Below are positions 42,439-51,777 of a DNA stretch of 64,000 nt, piece after piece (positions within the stretch are counted from its first letter, which is position 1; each line of letters begins with the position of its first letter). A model generated the notes under the pieces. The model saw only the letters and a program-made list of their open reading frames with translations. It ran no database searches and was not told the DNA's origin. The stretch covers positions 248,001 through 312,000 of the forward strand of contig JAHZIX010000044.1 of the NCBI GenBank assembly GCA_022601195.1. The letters are read 5' to 3'. Source of the stretch: Deltaproteobacteria bacterium. Its GTDB lineage: Bacteria > Acidobacteriota > Thermoanaerobaculia > Multivoradales > JAHZIX01. A program made the translations under genes and the position numbers.

Positions 42439-43151
42439 GATCCTCCCCCCTGAACGTGTAGTACCGAGGGCTGATTCGGAGCTGGCTGATAGGAACCCAT
42501 CTGATCCGGCTCCATGAGATCTTCGATCATTCGGGCCAATTTGGCAGGAGGGGTGAGCCCATAGACTCGGCGCCAGGTTCCCGTGCGGTCGTTGCCGAGC
42601 AGAATCAAAGGAGCGTGATCTTTCTGGTCCGGCGTCAACACTTCCAGCTCCCTCAACAATTGGTCCACCGAAGATTTCTCACCGGTGAGCAGGGTCCAGC
42701 CATCACCGGCAGCGAACTTGCTGCTCCAAGCCTTCAGTCGGCGCGGAGTATCCGTCACCGGATCGATAGTGACAGAGATCAACTCCACCTCTGCCCCCAA
42801 GCTATCTCCCAACTCTGCCTGCAGCCGCCCAAAGTTCGCGCCCATGGGAGGACAAATCGTCGTGCAGGTAGTAAAAATGAAATTCATGGCGACGATCTTC
42901 CCCTGAATCAGATCCTCATAGAGTTTCACCGACCGCGCATTCTGATCCAGCAACGGAGTATCGGGAATCTCCAATCCGGAGGACGACTCTGCCGGCGCTT
43001 CTACCGGCGCCTCTATACTGGCCGACTCCGTGGCTATGCCATGACAGGACGGCGACTCTTCACCATCAGCGGCCGCTGGCGATGAAGTGACCAAGAGACT
43101 CGCAGCAACCATGGCTGCTATGACGAAGGGGACCTCGATAGCTCTGCTCAT
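42435..43151 (-). CDS. SCO family copper chaperone/thioredoxin-fold protein (first of two)
   Basis: A 238-residue protein with a signal peptide (VIAAMVAASLLVTSSPAAA), an extra acidic linker with one Cys (about residue 36), and the SCO fold. The copper ligands are C96 and C100 in FIFTTCTTICPPMG and H179 in DQKDHAPLILLGND, with SVTIDPVTDTPRRL as family signature. It follows the YncE-like gene after 68 nt and overlaps the next SCO gene by 4 nt. Two different SCO proteins together suggest sequential metallation or that one acts as a thiol reductase for the other's target, as known for other SCO pairs. Confidence 0.92.
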   Translation of the reverse strand: MSRAIEVPFVIAAMVAASLLVTSSPAAADGEESPSCHGIATESASIEAPVEAPAESSSGLEIPDTPLLDQNARSVKLYEDLIQGKIVAMNFIFTTCTTICPPMGANFGRLQAELGDSLGAEVELISVTIDPVTDTPRRLKAWSSKFAAGDGWTLLTGEKSSVDQLLRELEVLTPDQKDHAPLILLGNDRTGTWRRVYGLTPPAKLARMIEDLMEPDQMGSYQPAPNQPSVLHVQGGGS

Positions 43152-43219
43152 CGTTCACATATCCTTTCCATTGCCAGAAATGTTGTCGTCCAGGAAGCGT
43201 GTCTCGATCCTGAATAACT

Positions 43220-45205
43220 TCACTTTCCCTGAGCCAACTCCGTGGTTTGCGCCCGTAGCACCAGAAATTTGGAATCCTTGAGCTCGATCCCAAGACTCGG
43301 CGCTCGGAGGAAAACGTAATAAATGCCACTCTCCGGCGGCGTGAAACTAGCTTGATAGATCCCCTCTCCCTGATGCTTGGCAAACAACCTCTCTTGCCAC
43401 TGACCGGGACCGAGAAAGGTGACCACCTTGAGATCTGGGATTCCGGACAGAGGGGCGCCGGACGTTCGATCACTGACCTGAAAGCGCAAATCCACAGGCT
43501 CGCCAACGGGGATTGTCTTCTGGTCCAAAAGTGAAGTGATGCGGTAGCTGGGTTTGAGCAACTCGCGGGCACGGGCTCGCTTCGGATCTGGTAGCACCTC
43601 GACGGGAAAACAGTGAGCTGCTTTGGGGGAATCGAGAAAGAAGGCGATGTCGTAGCGACCGGGCCGACGTAGCTTGACGGTGGTCTCGTAGGTTCCCGGA
43701 GTCCGTTCTTTGAGGCTCCGATCCACCACCATCACGGCTCGGGGCTGGCGATTGTAATTCTGAAAATTCCCCATGGGCGCCGCCATCCCTTCTTTGTAGA
43801 AATAGATGGTTTTGTCTCCTGGATTGGCCACGAGTACCGCTGGTGATCCGGGAGCCTGAACAATGGAGTCAGCGCGACTGGGTTTTGCACCGAGCCCGGG
43901 AGGCCGCTGACCACCAGGAAAATCCACCACGGCGATCGGTTCTCCTTCGCCGCCAATGCTCACCAAAGGAATCATTAGGATCAACTCACTGTCCCGGTGC
44001 CGGACATAGGCCAACTCGTCGGTGAAAGTAATTTGGTCAGGCCCTTTTTCCATCTCACCGTTCTGAACGATGCGCTGAGCCGCTGCATCGATCACATAGA
44101 CCCGGTTGTTGTCTGGGTTGGGGGCCAAGCCATAACGACCACCGGGAGCAAAGCGAATCTGATTCAAACCTGCCGCCGCTTCCATGCGGGCCACGATGCG
44201 ATGAGACTCGCCATCGATCACCGTAATGGTGCCGTCCGCCTGGTCTGCCACATAGGCTGCTCCTCCCATGGCCGAAAAATCGATGGAGAGAGGCCGACTC
44301 CCTGTCGCCAGAGTTTGGGTCTTGACCAAATCCCAGGTACTGATCACCGACACCGTCCCGGCTAGATAATTGGTAACGAAAGCAAAACGATCGTCGGGGC
44401 TGACGGTCAAATCGTGCTGCCCGGCGCCGGTGGGAATCTGGGCGACCACTTCCAATGGCTCCGTATCGATCACGGTCACCCCGGAATTCTCGCTACTGCC
44501 ATCATCTGCAGCCCACAAATAACGGCCGTCCGCCAACAGGGCGAGTCGCTCCGGCCGCGAGGCGGTGTCGATTTGACGGGTGATTTTCCAGGACTCGGTA
44601 TCCACCACCGCCACCTTTCCAAGGGTGGGCATAGAGACGAAGATGCGCCGCCGGGGAGCATCGAGCACCCAGTCTTCTCCTTTGGCCGGCAAGACCACCA
44701 ATTCCAAAAGCTTGGTGGTACCGAAGCCAAAAAGAGGATCTACGACGGTGATGGTGGCATCGTCGTTGAGAGCCAGGACGTAATAGACGTTGAGATTCAG
44801 CTCCGGTTGAGCAAACAGGCTGCCGCCGAGAAAAGTACTCACTTTTTCCAAGCAGTCTTCCGCTGAGGTAGCTCCCTCCTTGGAGGACGGCAAGAGATCC
44901 ATCCAGGCAGCTGGGTAAAGCCCTCGGAGTGGCGTTTCGGTGGCCGTATCGGAGATGGCAAAGCTGACTTTGACGGCGTCCCCCTCATAGAGAGGGGCTT
45001 GCGAGTCGCCATGGACCGGGTCTAATTTCAAACGGATTCCGACACCCTCGTCCTCCCGCAAAGTAGGATCCGGGACGGTATCGGGCCGAACGTCCGTCGG
45101 TACATTGGGTGCTGCAGAAACCAGTGAGGCTGCCACTACCAGGCAGAGAGAGAAGGCCACAGCAGGCCCGGGGAGAACTGGAGAGATTCGTCGGGAAACA
45201 CTCAT
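43220..45205 (-). CDS. Exported YncE-like beta-propeller protein
   Basis: A 661-residue protein with a signal peptide (AVAFSLCLVVAASLVSAA). An N-terminal beta domain of about 150 residues precedes a seven-bladed YncE-type propeller whose blades repeat patterns such as VAVVDTESWKITRQIDTASRPERLALLADGRYLW, VTVIDTEPLEVVAQI and ITVIDGESHRIVARM. The C-terminal 200 residues form Ig-like or FixG-like beta domains (PVGEPVDLRFQVSDRTSGAPLSG). The ATG at 45205 with GGAG upstream is chosen over an upstream frame start at 45316, which would run back into the oxidase gene. It sits between the oxidase and the SCO genes, 65 nt downstream of the former. Confidence 0.85.
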   Translation of the reverse strand: MSVSRRISPVLPGPAVAFSLCLVVAASLVSAAPNVPTDVRPDTVPDPTLREDEGVGIRLKLDPVHGDSQAPLYEGDAVKVSFAISDTATETPLRGLYPAAWMDLLPSSKEGATSAEDCLEKVSTFLGGSLFAQPELNLNVYYVLALNDDATITVVDPLFGFGTTKLLELVVLPAKGEDWVLDAPRRRIFVSMPTLGKVAVVDTESWKITRQIDTASRPERLALLADGRYLWAADDGSSENSGVTVIDTEPLEVVAQIPTGAGQHDLTVSPDDRFAFVTNYLAGTVSVISTWDLVKTQTLATGSRPLSIDFSAMGGAAYVADQADGTITVIDGESHRIVARMEAAAGLNQIRFAPGGRYGLAPNPDNNRVYVIDAAAQRIVQNGEMEKGPDQITFTDELAYVRHRDSELILMIPLVSIGGEGEPIAVVDFPGGQRPPGLGAKPSRADSIVQAPGSPAVLVANPGDKTIYFYKEGMAAPMGNFQNYNRQPRAVMVVDRSLKERTPGTYETTVKLRRPGRYDIAFFLDSPKAAHCFPVEVLPDPKRARARELLKPSYRITSLLDQKTIPVGEPVDLRFQVSDRTSGAPLSGIPDLKVVTFLGPGQWQERLFAKHQGEGIYQASFTPPESGIYYVFLRAPSLGIELKDSKFLVLRAQTTELAQGK

Positions 45206-45270
45206 TGCAAAACTCCAATCACCAAGGAAGAAGCCGGAGCGGGACTCTCGCCCCACTCCAGCAGTTCCGC

Positions 45271-48200
45271 TTACTCGACGCGGAAAACACCCCACATACC
45301 GTTGACCAGGTACCACGGGACATAGTCGCCGTAGAGATAGTCACCCTTAACGGGGGTTGGCCCACCAGCGCCTCGATTGATCACCGCATCGAAGTGATTC
45401 GTTGGGCCGTGGCCGAAACGAGCACCGACCCGCTCCGATGTGGGGTTGTCGCCAATTTGAGTCGAATTGGCAGTGTAGGGATTGAACTCCCAGACGTGGC
45501 CATGCACGTTGAAAACATGGCTTTGGGTGTGGCCTCCGGGATGAACCACCCGGAACCGGGCGGGCACACCAGCGCCAGCCGTGAACACCGGTGTCAACGG
45601 ATCCGGATTGGGGCCACCGACGAAGGAGTTCAGAAAGACCTCGTCGAAGTTGGTGACTTCGCGAGTCTTGGTGGGAGCACTCTCGGGCTTGTAACCACGA
45701 CGGAACCAAATGGGCTCCGTGCGGTAATTGAAAGCCTTTTGAGCCGTTTCTTGAGGATCCTCATTCACCGCCATGCTCATGACCGGCTCCGGATCTCCGT
45801 TGTCATCAGTAGCGTCACCGCTGTAGCGCAAGTTGACGTCGTCCTGAAAGATCAACGCGAACTCTCGGAAGGACTCTTGCCCCGGAGCATGGATGGTCGC
45901 CAGGGCACGAGTCCTCCGATCGGTGGGCTCGTCGTTGTAGTTGTCGGTGTCCAGGAGGTCCCAAGTCGAGCCTTCCGGCTCGATGATGAGAGCCCCCACC
46001 GCCGCCTTGTTGGTATGTTTGATGGGATCCGCCGAAGAGAGGCCAACGGCACCAAACTCCACCGGGGTGGCAATCACTCCCGTGGAAGTGGTGTCCAAGA
46101 GCCCTGCATACCAGTAGTAGGTAATGGTCTCCGAAGGGGACACCGTTTGCTTCTGGTATTGGGTCGGGTTCAAACCGACATTGGCGCCATCACCCTGCCG
46201 TACGTCATAGAACACCAGTTGTGGATGTAAACCAACATCTAAAGATGGCTTCACGTCATTGGCGTTGAAATGTTCGATGATCATGGGCATCCCGTTCCAT
46301 CCCGTCATCTCGTCATATTGACCAGGATCCGAGCCATATTTCTCGGGCAGATCGTTGTGCAGATTGACCTCAATGCAATCGCCGGCGTTGGCTCGTAGGA
46401 TCAGAGGCTCGACAGGAGCATCCGCCTTGAGTTTGGGCCGACCGTTGATGTAGGTCAGGTCACTGCTATAGACGAACAAGATAGCCGTCGGGTCGTGAAG
46501 CGGGCCTTTGTTGACCGTGCTCGAATGGGGCAGAGGCTCTCCCGGATGGGGATCGTCCCACCGCACCACCGTGTTTTCCCGCCAGTTGTAGTAAAGGGTG
46601 CCATCCGGCAGAGCCTCACTGGCCGCCACTGCGACGATCTTGTATTGGCGCAGCGGTGCTCCAGCGGGACAGGCCACTGGAATGACTGGACCGGGAGACG
46701 GCCCTCCTCCCAGAATTCCCTTACCCTCTACCGGCTCTGGGACCGGGCCTGGTCGAGTGGTCTCGGTGTCTGCGGTTCGGTAACCGACGTCCGGATTGCC
46801 TTCCTGACGACCATCCGGGTTCGAAGGTAGCGGCTCCAACCGACTAGCGGAATCCGTAGTCAGGCCGGTCCCCCGGTAGGCGCGGATAAGACCCCACAGG
46901 CCATTCCACTGCCACTCCGTGGCGGCGCTAGGTTTGTAAAGCATGTCGAGGAAACGGTCATTCTGGAGACCGGGCATATGCCCGACTTCCAAGTCGAAGA
47001 ACTCGGAGATGCCCATCATTTGAGAATTGCGCCACCCAGAATTGGCCACCGCCGGCTCGGCGAGCCAGTTGAGACCGTGGATGTTGAAATTGTGCTCCTC
47101 CTCGTGGGCTCCCACGAGCACCCGGATCTTCACTTTGTCCTTCTCGTGAGTGCGTAGAACCGGTGTGAAGGGATCCCCGGGAAACAAACCGCCGGTCAAG
47201 GGCGGGTAGGGTCCCAGATCCGGCAGCCCCGGCCTCAGGTTGTAGTTGTTGTTGGCCCGATCCGTCCGAGTTTGGTAGGCAAAGGAGAGGTCTCCAGGGC
47301 CTGCTGCGCCCGGCGCATGACTGGCCTGGCTATTGCTGAACGGATTTCGAATGCGCTCCGCGATGGGCTCACTCCGATAGTTGACCACCGTAAAACCCGG
47401 ATCGTCCGCTGATACTGCCTCGGGACAAGGCGGACGTGCACCGGAAATCGGACAGACTTCCGGCTTGCGATAGATCTCGTGCCACACCGTAGAGTCTCGC
47501 CCGGGTGGGTTGATGGCGAAGCGGGGATTGGACAGTCCTAGCTCCTCGGTGGGGCACACCGGATCCCACTCCTTCTCATAGGCGTGTTGGAAATCGCCGA
47601 ACTCGAGGAGAAATTCCCGGTAGGAGTCCGCTCCGTTTTGGATCACCGCTTGCCAGCTGGTGGGTCCACCGTCGTCGCGGCCCGTAGACAGGGGCTGGCC
47701 GGTCTCGTTGTGCACCCAGGTACTGCCCGCTGGCTCCACCACCAACCCGGCATAGAGTCCGACCTGCTGATGGGTCGAAGGACCGAAATGGTCGTGGGTG
47801 AAGACGGTGCGCAAAGTCTGGTCTCCCGTCTCCGTCAGCACCGGGTCCGCCCACCATCTTTGCACCGTGGTCTGCGCTCCCAGATAGTCCGGGAGGTCGT
47901 TGCAGTTGACGTCCGGGCCGGAGCCGAAAATCGGATGGGGTCGGGGCTCAGGGCACTCGAAGGACGGCCCCGGGTCAGATCCCGAGCCGGGATCGTCGCA
48001 GCCGTTGTGAAGGCGAATCGCCTTGATTCTCTCCTGCACTTCCTCCGGGCTGAAGGTTCCATCTTCGTAGTTGAAACCGTTGCCACCGCCATCCGAGGAA
48101 GTGACATCGAACTTCACCAGATGAATGTGCTGGCCGAGAATATCCGTAGGAGTTCGCACCTGGAAGTCATCCAGCTCGTACTCGTTGGGCACCAGATTGG

Positions 48201-50616
48201 TGTTCTGGAACTCGATGCATTGCCCGCTGTTGGCTCGGAAAAAGAGCGGCTCCGGAGGTCTCGTTCCCGCCAGAGTCGGCGCCACATCTTCCAACAGGGT
48301 GAGGATTCTCTGCTGAGGGAAATGCCAGCCGGATTTATTGAACACCACATCCAACTGGATATCTGCCGCCTTATAGGTACGGAGATCTGAAATGGGTTCA
48401 CTGGTGCCGGGATGCAAACAGGGATCCGCATAGGGAGCGCCCCGTTGAGGTCTGCCACGATTGACCTCGAACAGTTTCAGTGGCTCCGTACCGTTGGGTA
48501 ACGGCTGAAAGTAGCCACCGCTCGGCCGAAAATGAAATTTCATGCCGATCTCTTCGATGATCTCGCCGGTTTCCGCCAGCTGCTTCACTGGCATGGACAC
48601 CACGTGCTTGGAGAAATCCAGACGTTCCTCGTGATGGATCGAAGCTCCTGGTCCGGTCACCACGTGGCGAGCCAGACCCCCGTCGTCGAGGGTATCCAAG
48701 GGAGGGTGAGGCGGCCGGTGCCCAGCTACTCCGGGGATGAAGAAGGGGAAACCAGGGTTGGTGTAATCCTTCTGACCGGCATTGAGCTGCGCCAGCAAGG
48801 TCGCCGGGGGCGTCACTGTAGATGGCTGACCGTTGGTAATCTTCACCGCCGCCGGCAGGACCGGAAGAGGCTGATTGGGAAGGGGTACCAGGCCGGGGAT
48901 GGGAGTTCCATCCCAGATCTCACCGTCCGGAAGGGCTCGAGCCCCTGCGACAGGAATTCCATCGCCGCCCAGCTCTGTACCCATTTCCAGGACATCGTGA
49001 ACCCGCCACATGGACCACATTCCCTGGGCAAAATGGGGATAGAAGTGGCAATGGAAAATGGAGTCGCCTACCGTCTTGTTCCGATTGCCGCTGCCTTCAT
49101 AGGCAATCTCGTAGGTGAAGGCGCTGCCCTGACCAATGGCCTGACTGTCCAGGTAGACCGAGTTAGGTTCTCGAGGAGAACGGGTCCATTGGTGAGCATG
49201 AAGGTGAAAGACGTGGTGATCGTCCGAGCCAGCGTGCAAATTGCGAAATTTGACATGGTCATTGAGGTAGCTGTGGTACACGTTGGAAGGATCATCGGGG
49301 TAATACACCCGCTTGGCTTTCCTTCCCGGATCCGGCTTACAAGGCAAAGTGCCACTACCTGGATCCGGGTCCAAAGTGTCTTCGTCACAAGGGAAGTTCG
49401 CCGGGGTATCCACCACCATGGCGGGATCCCCCACCGACCAGGCGGAGAGGAAGAACTCCTCATAGAGGCACTCAACACATTCATAGACCGGACCTACCTC
49501 GAGACGGTTGGCTAGGATCTCAGCGCCGATACCGCCCGTGCCGTAGTTGATGGCAAAGGCATCCCTGACACTGTGTAGGGTGAATTCGAGCTCGTCGTCA
49601 TAGAATTGCGGGAAGGCCTGGAGCGCGGCGATCTCATCGTGAAAGATGATGGTGAACTCCCGGAAAGGCTCCTTGCGATTGGGATGCACGGGGGTCGAAT
49701 CCAGGTAGCCTCCACCAAAGTCACCGCGCCCTGGGCCCGTTATGAAAGCCGTCAGGTCTGAGTGAATAATTCTGTTGCCTGCGTCCAGCATCTTCAGCTT
49801 GGGCTTGCCGGCTCGCAGGCAATCTTCGCTGGATGAATAGGTCGCGTCGTAGTTGATGGTCGGGTAGCCGGCGGGATTGCCATCCGTGCGAGTGCTAGCC
49901 AGGAGCTTCTCTGTCACCTGGCTGCGGTACCACTCGGCCCCTTGGGGCTCCACCGTGACCGCTCCGAACAGGCCGGTAGCGATCGTCCCGGCATCTCCCT
50001 CGCCTCCCACCGGAGCTCCCATGCTTTGGGCTACGAAAGTGCCCTCCCGGTCAGCGTAATACTCGTAGAGAATGGAGCTACCAGGATCTACGATGCCGTT
50101 GCCGGACGGTGGATTCTGTCCCACATTGGCACCGGCATCAGAGATGGTCCGGCGTAGCTCCATGCCGACGATGTGGAAGGAGGCTGCCCGGGTGTGCGGT
50201 TGCTCCTCGTGAATCTGCGAAAGATCCGGTTCCAAAAGATTGGTAAACCGAATGCGCAGACAATCTCCCTCGTTGACCCGAAGGACCAAAGGGCGGGGCC
50301 GTTTGTCACGGCGCAGTTTCACTTTGCCGGGCACCAACCCACCAACGTAGCACTGGCCGGTTTCGCTGTTGTGGCTGGAGGGCACGACGTCGTGCTGCAA
50401 AGCAAATATCTGCCCCTGAGGCTCCATCGCACCGTATCGATTCCAAACCCAAGGCTGGTCTAGTGCCACCACCCTAGCGGTGATGACCCTGGCGCAGGTA
50501 CCCGGGAATGGTTCCTCGGTCTGCGCTCCAGCATCGGGAGCTCCTACCCAGGCACAAAGGGCAAGGGTGACAAAGCTCCCCCACCAGCGAATTTTGCCGA
50601 AACACGGATCTCGCAT
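45271..50616 (-). CDS. Giant multicopper oxidase (1781 aa), Mn(II)-oxidase-like
   Basis: An exported protein (signal FVTLALCAWVGAPDAGAQ) made of three tandem units of about 590 residues, each with two cupredoxin-like domains. A full set of copper ligands is split across units 1 and 2: HVFHLHAHQW (H471, H473, H475) and HCHFYPHFAQGM (H522, C523, H524, H528, M533) in unit 1, then HIH (830-832) and HDH (941-943) in unit 2, so the order is III-IV-I-II. Unit 3 keeps remnants (H1700, H1705, H1707). Ordinary laccases are 500-600 residues; size and motif order recall MnxG, MofA and McoA manganese oxidases. AAAGGAGAGG precedes the ATG. It heads the operon with YncE-like, SCO and cytochrome genes. The substrate is not proven. 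Confidence 0.9.
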   Translation of the reverse strand: MRDPCFGKIRWWGSFVTLALCAWVGAPDAGAQTEEPFPGTCARVITARVVALDQPWVWNRYGAMEPQGQIFALQHDVVPSSHNSETGQCYVGGLVPGKVKLRRDKRPRPLVLRVNEGDCLRIRFTNLLEPDLSQIHEEQPHTRAASFHIVGMELRRTISDAGANVGQNPPSGNGIVDPGSSILYEYYADREGTFVAQSMGAPVGGEGDAGTIATGLFGAVTVEPQGAEWYRSQVTEKLLASTRTDGNPAGYPTINYDATYSSSEDCLRAGKPKLKMLDAGNRIIHSDLTAFITGPGRGDFGGGYLDSTPVHPNRKEPFREFTIIFHDEIAALQAFPQFYDDELEFTLHSVRDAFAINYGTGGIGAEILANRLEVGPVYECVECLYEEFFLSAWSVGDPAMVVDTPANFPCDEDTLDPDPGSGTLPCKPDPGRKAKRVYYPDDPSNVYHSYLNDHVKFRNLHAGSDDHHVFHLHAHQWTRSPREPNSVYLDSQAIGQGSAFTYEIAYEGSGNRNKTVGDSIFHCHFYPHFAQGMWSMWRVHDVLEMGTELGGDGIPVAGARALPDGEIWDGTPIPGLVPLPNQPLPVLPAAVKITNGQPSTVTPPATLLAQLNAGQKDYTNPGFPFFIPGVAGHRPPHPPLDTLDDGGLARHVVTGPGASIHHEERLDFSKHVVSMPVKQLAETGEIIEEIGMKFHFRPSGGYFQPLPNGTEPLKLFEVNRGRPQRGAPYADPCLHPGTSEPISDLRTYKAADIQLDVVFNKSGWHFPQQRILTLLEDVAPTLAGTRPPEPLFFRANSGQCIEFQNTNLVPNEYELDDFQVRTPTDILGQHIHLVKFDVTSSDGGGNGFNYEDGTFSPEEVQERIKAIRLHNGCDDPGSGSDPGPSFECPEPRPHPIFGSGPDVNCNDLPDYLGAQTTVQRWWADPVLTETGDQTLRTVFTHDHFGPSTHQQVGLYAGLVVEPAGSTWVHNETGQPLSTGRDDGGPTSWQAVIQNGADSYREFLLEFGDFQHAYEKEWDPVCPTEELGLSNPRFAINPPGRDSTVWHEIYRKPEVCPISGARPPCPEAVSADDPGFTVVNYRSEPIAERIRNPFSNSQASHAPGAAGPGDLSFAYQTRTDRANNNYNLRPGLPDLGPYPPLTGGLFPGDPFTPVLRTHEKDKVKIRVLVGAHEEEHNFNIHGLNWLAEPAVANSGWRNSQMMGISEFFDLEVGHMPGLQNDRFLDMLYKPSAATEWQWNGLWGLIRAYRGTGLTTDSASRLEPLPSNPDGRQEGNPDVGYRTADTETTRPGPVPEPVEGKGILGGGPSPGPVIPVACPAGAPLRQYKIVAVAASEALPDGTLYYNWRENTVVRWDDPHPGEPLPHSSTVNKGPLHDPTAILFVYSSDLTYINGRPKLKADAPVEPLILRANAGDCIEVNLHNDLPEKYGSDPGQYDEMTGWNGMPMIIEHFNANDVKPSLDVGLHPQLVFYDVRQGDGANVGLNPTQYQKQTVSPSETITYYWYAGLLDTTSTGVIATPVEFGAVGLSSADPIKHTNKAAVGALIIEPEGSTWDLLDTDNYNDEPTDRRTRALATIHAPGQESFREFALIFQDDVNLRYSGDATDDNGDPEPVMSMAVNEDPQETAQKAFNYRTEPIWFRRGYKPESAPTKTREVTNFDEVFLNSFVGGPNPDPLTPVFTAGAGVPARFRVVHPGGHTQSHVFNVHGHVWEFNPYTANSTQIGDNPTSERVGARFGHGPTNHFDAVINRGAGGPTPVKGDYLYGDYVPWYLVNGMWGVFRVE

Positions 50617-51060
50617 GGAAGTCCTCTCCTTTCAGACGGAACTGGGGCTCCTAGCTCCAAGCCAACTCCGGCTGCCTGACTGCAGAGAACCCCAATAACG
50701 GCAGCAGGCGCTGCAAGGGAATCAGCTCAAACAAGGGATGACGGCACCCAACAGGCAGGTTCCCACCACCTCTTTCACATAGTGACTGGCGCCAAACTAA
50801 AACCTCCGTCATGACAGAGAGATGAATAAGTATTATCGCAATAGCATTAAGATCGATCTTTCTTTTCTATCTACTCGGGATCTACCGTCGAAACACCGCA
50901 AGGGCTGAGACTGGGAGAGCGCGCAGGACTTCCTCTCTCTGGAATAGACATTCCGAGAGCCGTGAGCGGGGGCGAGGGCCGAGGACGAATCTTGGTGGTT
51001 TGGGAAAAATCGAGAATCTCTAGACTCCGGGCGAGCTCGCTGCAAACGACTCATCCAAAA
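50617..51060. other. Intergenic region upstream of the multicopper oxidase
   Basis: No gene supported. Around 50820-50870 the sequence turns AT-rich and contains the 12-bp palindrome AAGATCGATCTT (50849-50860) and TAATAC on the minus strand, the most promoter-like stretch for the oxidase operon. That would give a 5' untranslated region of about 200 nt. No matching -35 box was obvious. The rest of the region shows nothing notable. Confidence 0.4.
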
Positions 51061-51094
51061 AGCAAAAGACCACCGAACCAACAGGCCGGTGGTC
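51061..51094 (-). terminator. Rho-independent terminator of the cysteine-rich miniprotein gene
   Basis: On the minus strand, GACCACCG (51094-51087) pairs with CGGTGGTC (51075-51068) around an 11-nt loop and is followed by TTTT and a second T-run. It lies 26 nt downstream of the stop codon at 51120, so the miniprotein gene is probably a single-gene transcript separate from the oxidase operon. Confidence 0.75.
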
Positions 51095-51119
51095 TCGAGG
51101 GCAAATAACTCAGTGCCTA

Positions 51120-51449
51120 CTAACAGTTTTGCTGGGTACAGCTACCACCGTAGGGAGCGCAAATTCCGCAGGAGGCATTGCAGCAATAGAAGAAGGGGCC
51201 ACAAACATTGCCGCCGCACTGACTCGAACCGGAGCCTTTGCCCAGTTCCACAGGAATAGCGGTTTCGTCCTCGAAGGTGACGATTGCTGGAGCATCCTGT
51301 TGATCGCTCGAGGTCTGGCAGGCTGCATCCGATGACTGCTCGACGGCCACCTCCGGCGCCTCCACAGCCGTCTCTTCAGCGGCTACGGCGGTGAACCCAA
51401 CTGCAAGTGCCAGGCAGAGCACGAGAACGGTCCATTCATTCAAACGCAT
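51120..51449 (-). CDS. Secreted eight-cysteine miniprotein precursor
   Basis: A 109-residue precursor. A signal peptide (VLVLCLALAVGFTAVAA) is followed by an acidic, Ala/Val/Glu-rich spacer (about 24-72) and a C-terminal 32-residue cysteine domain with pattern C-x4-C-x5-CC-x3-C-x2-C-x6-C-x4-C (Cys 78, 83, 89, 90, 94, 97, 104, 109) ending GGSCTQQNC. I recall similar CCNxSCGxCxPxGxxCxQ tails in unnamed exported bacterial proteins. The fold is probably knottin-like with four disulfides. AAGGAGG lies 7 nt before the ATG, and a terminator follows. The nearby MauE and thioredoxin-fold genes could help form its disulfides; that is inference. Confidence 0.85.
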   Translation of the reverse strand: MRLNEWTVLVLCLALAVGFTAVAAEETAVEAPEVAVEQSSDAACQTSSDQQDAPAIVTFEDETAIPVELGKGSGSSQCGGNVCGPFFYCCNASCGICAPYGGSCTQQNC

Positions 51450-51777
51450 GAGATTCCTCCTTCAAGAGAAAAAATAATATCCGCACCGATCACAAAGATC
51501 GTGCATCGAGAATGATTGTAGAACATCAAATCTGCATTGCTGTAACCCAGGGTCGCCCTATTTCAGACCGCCAGAGGTTCGGAACCTCATCCTGGCTCTC
51601 CGCTTCTGCCCTTTCCCCGACGGTCGAACCGTTGAGGAGACGGGAGCTTGGAGGCTAGCTATAAATGATGAGAACTAAGGAATACCGAGTTCGGTTCTTG
51701 CCGTCGACCCAGCTACGGAAGAACCGAGTGCCAGCCTCGCCCCTCCCTCAAGGGGCCAACTCTGGCAAGATTTGTGG
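51450..51777. other. Intergenic region between barrel and miniprotein genes
   Basis: No gene supported. It holds an AT-rich stretch just upstream of the miniprotein ribosome binding site (51460-51490, TATTATTTTTT on the minus strand), likely part of its promoter, and a strong hairpin at 51692-51726 listed separately. Confidence 0.4.
51692..51726 (-). terminator. Hairpin downstream of the barrel gene, possible terminator without T-run
   Basis: CGGTTCTT plus CCGT pairs with ACGG plus AAGAACCG (12 bp, one bulged G, 10-nt loop). It lies about 50 nt downstream of the barrel gene stop. There is no T-run on either strand, so it may be a 3' stabilising hairpin or a Rho-assisted terminator. Confidence 0.4.

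Noticed and set aside
45109..46230. 373-codon frame opposite the multicopper oxidase
   Set aside because: Shadow of the oxidase coding strand; no signal, domain or ribosome binding site.
50833..51081. 82-codon minus-strand frame between oxidase and miniprotein genes
   Set aside because: It overlaps the miniprotein terminator and the likely oxidase promoter, and has no protein-like features.
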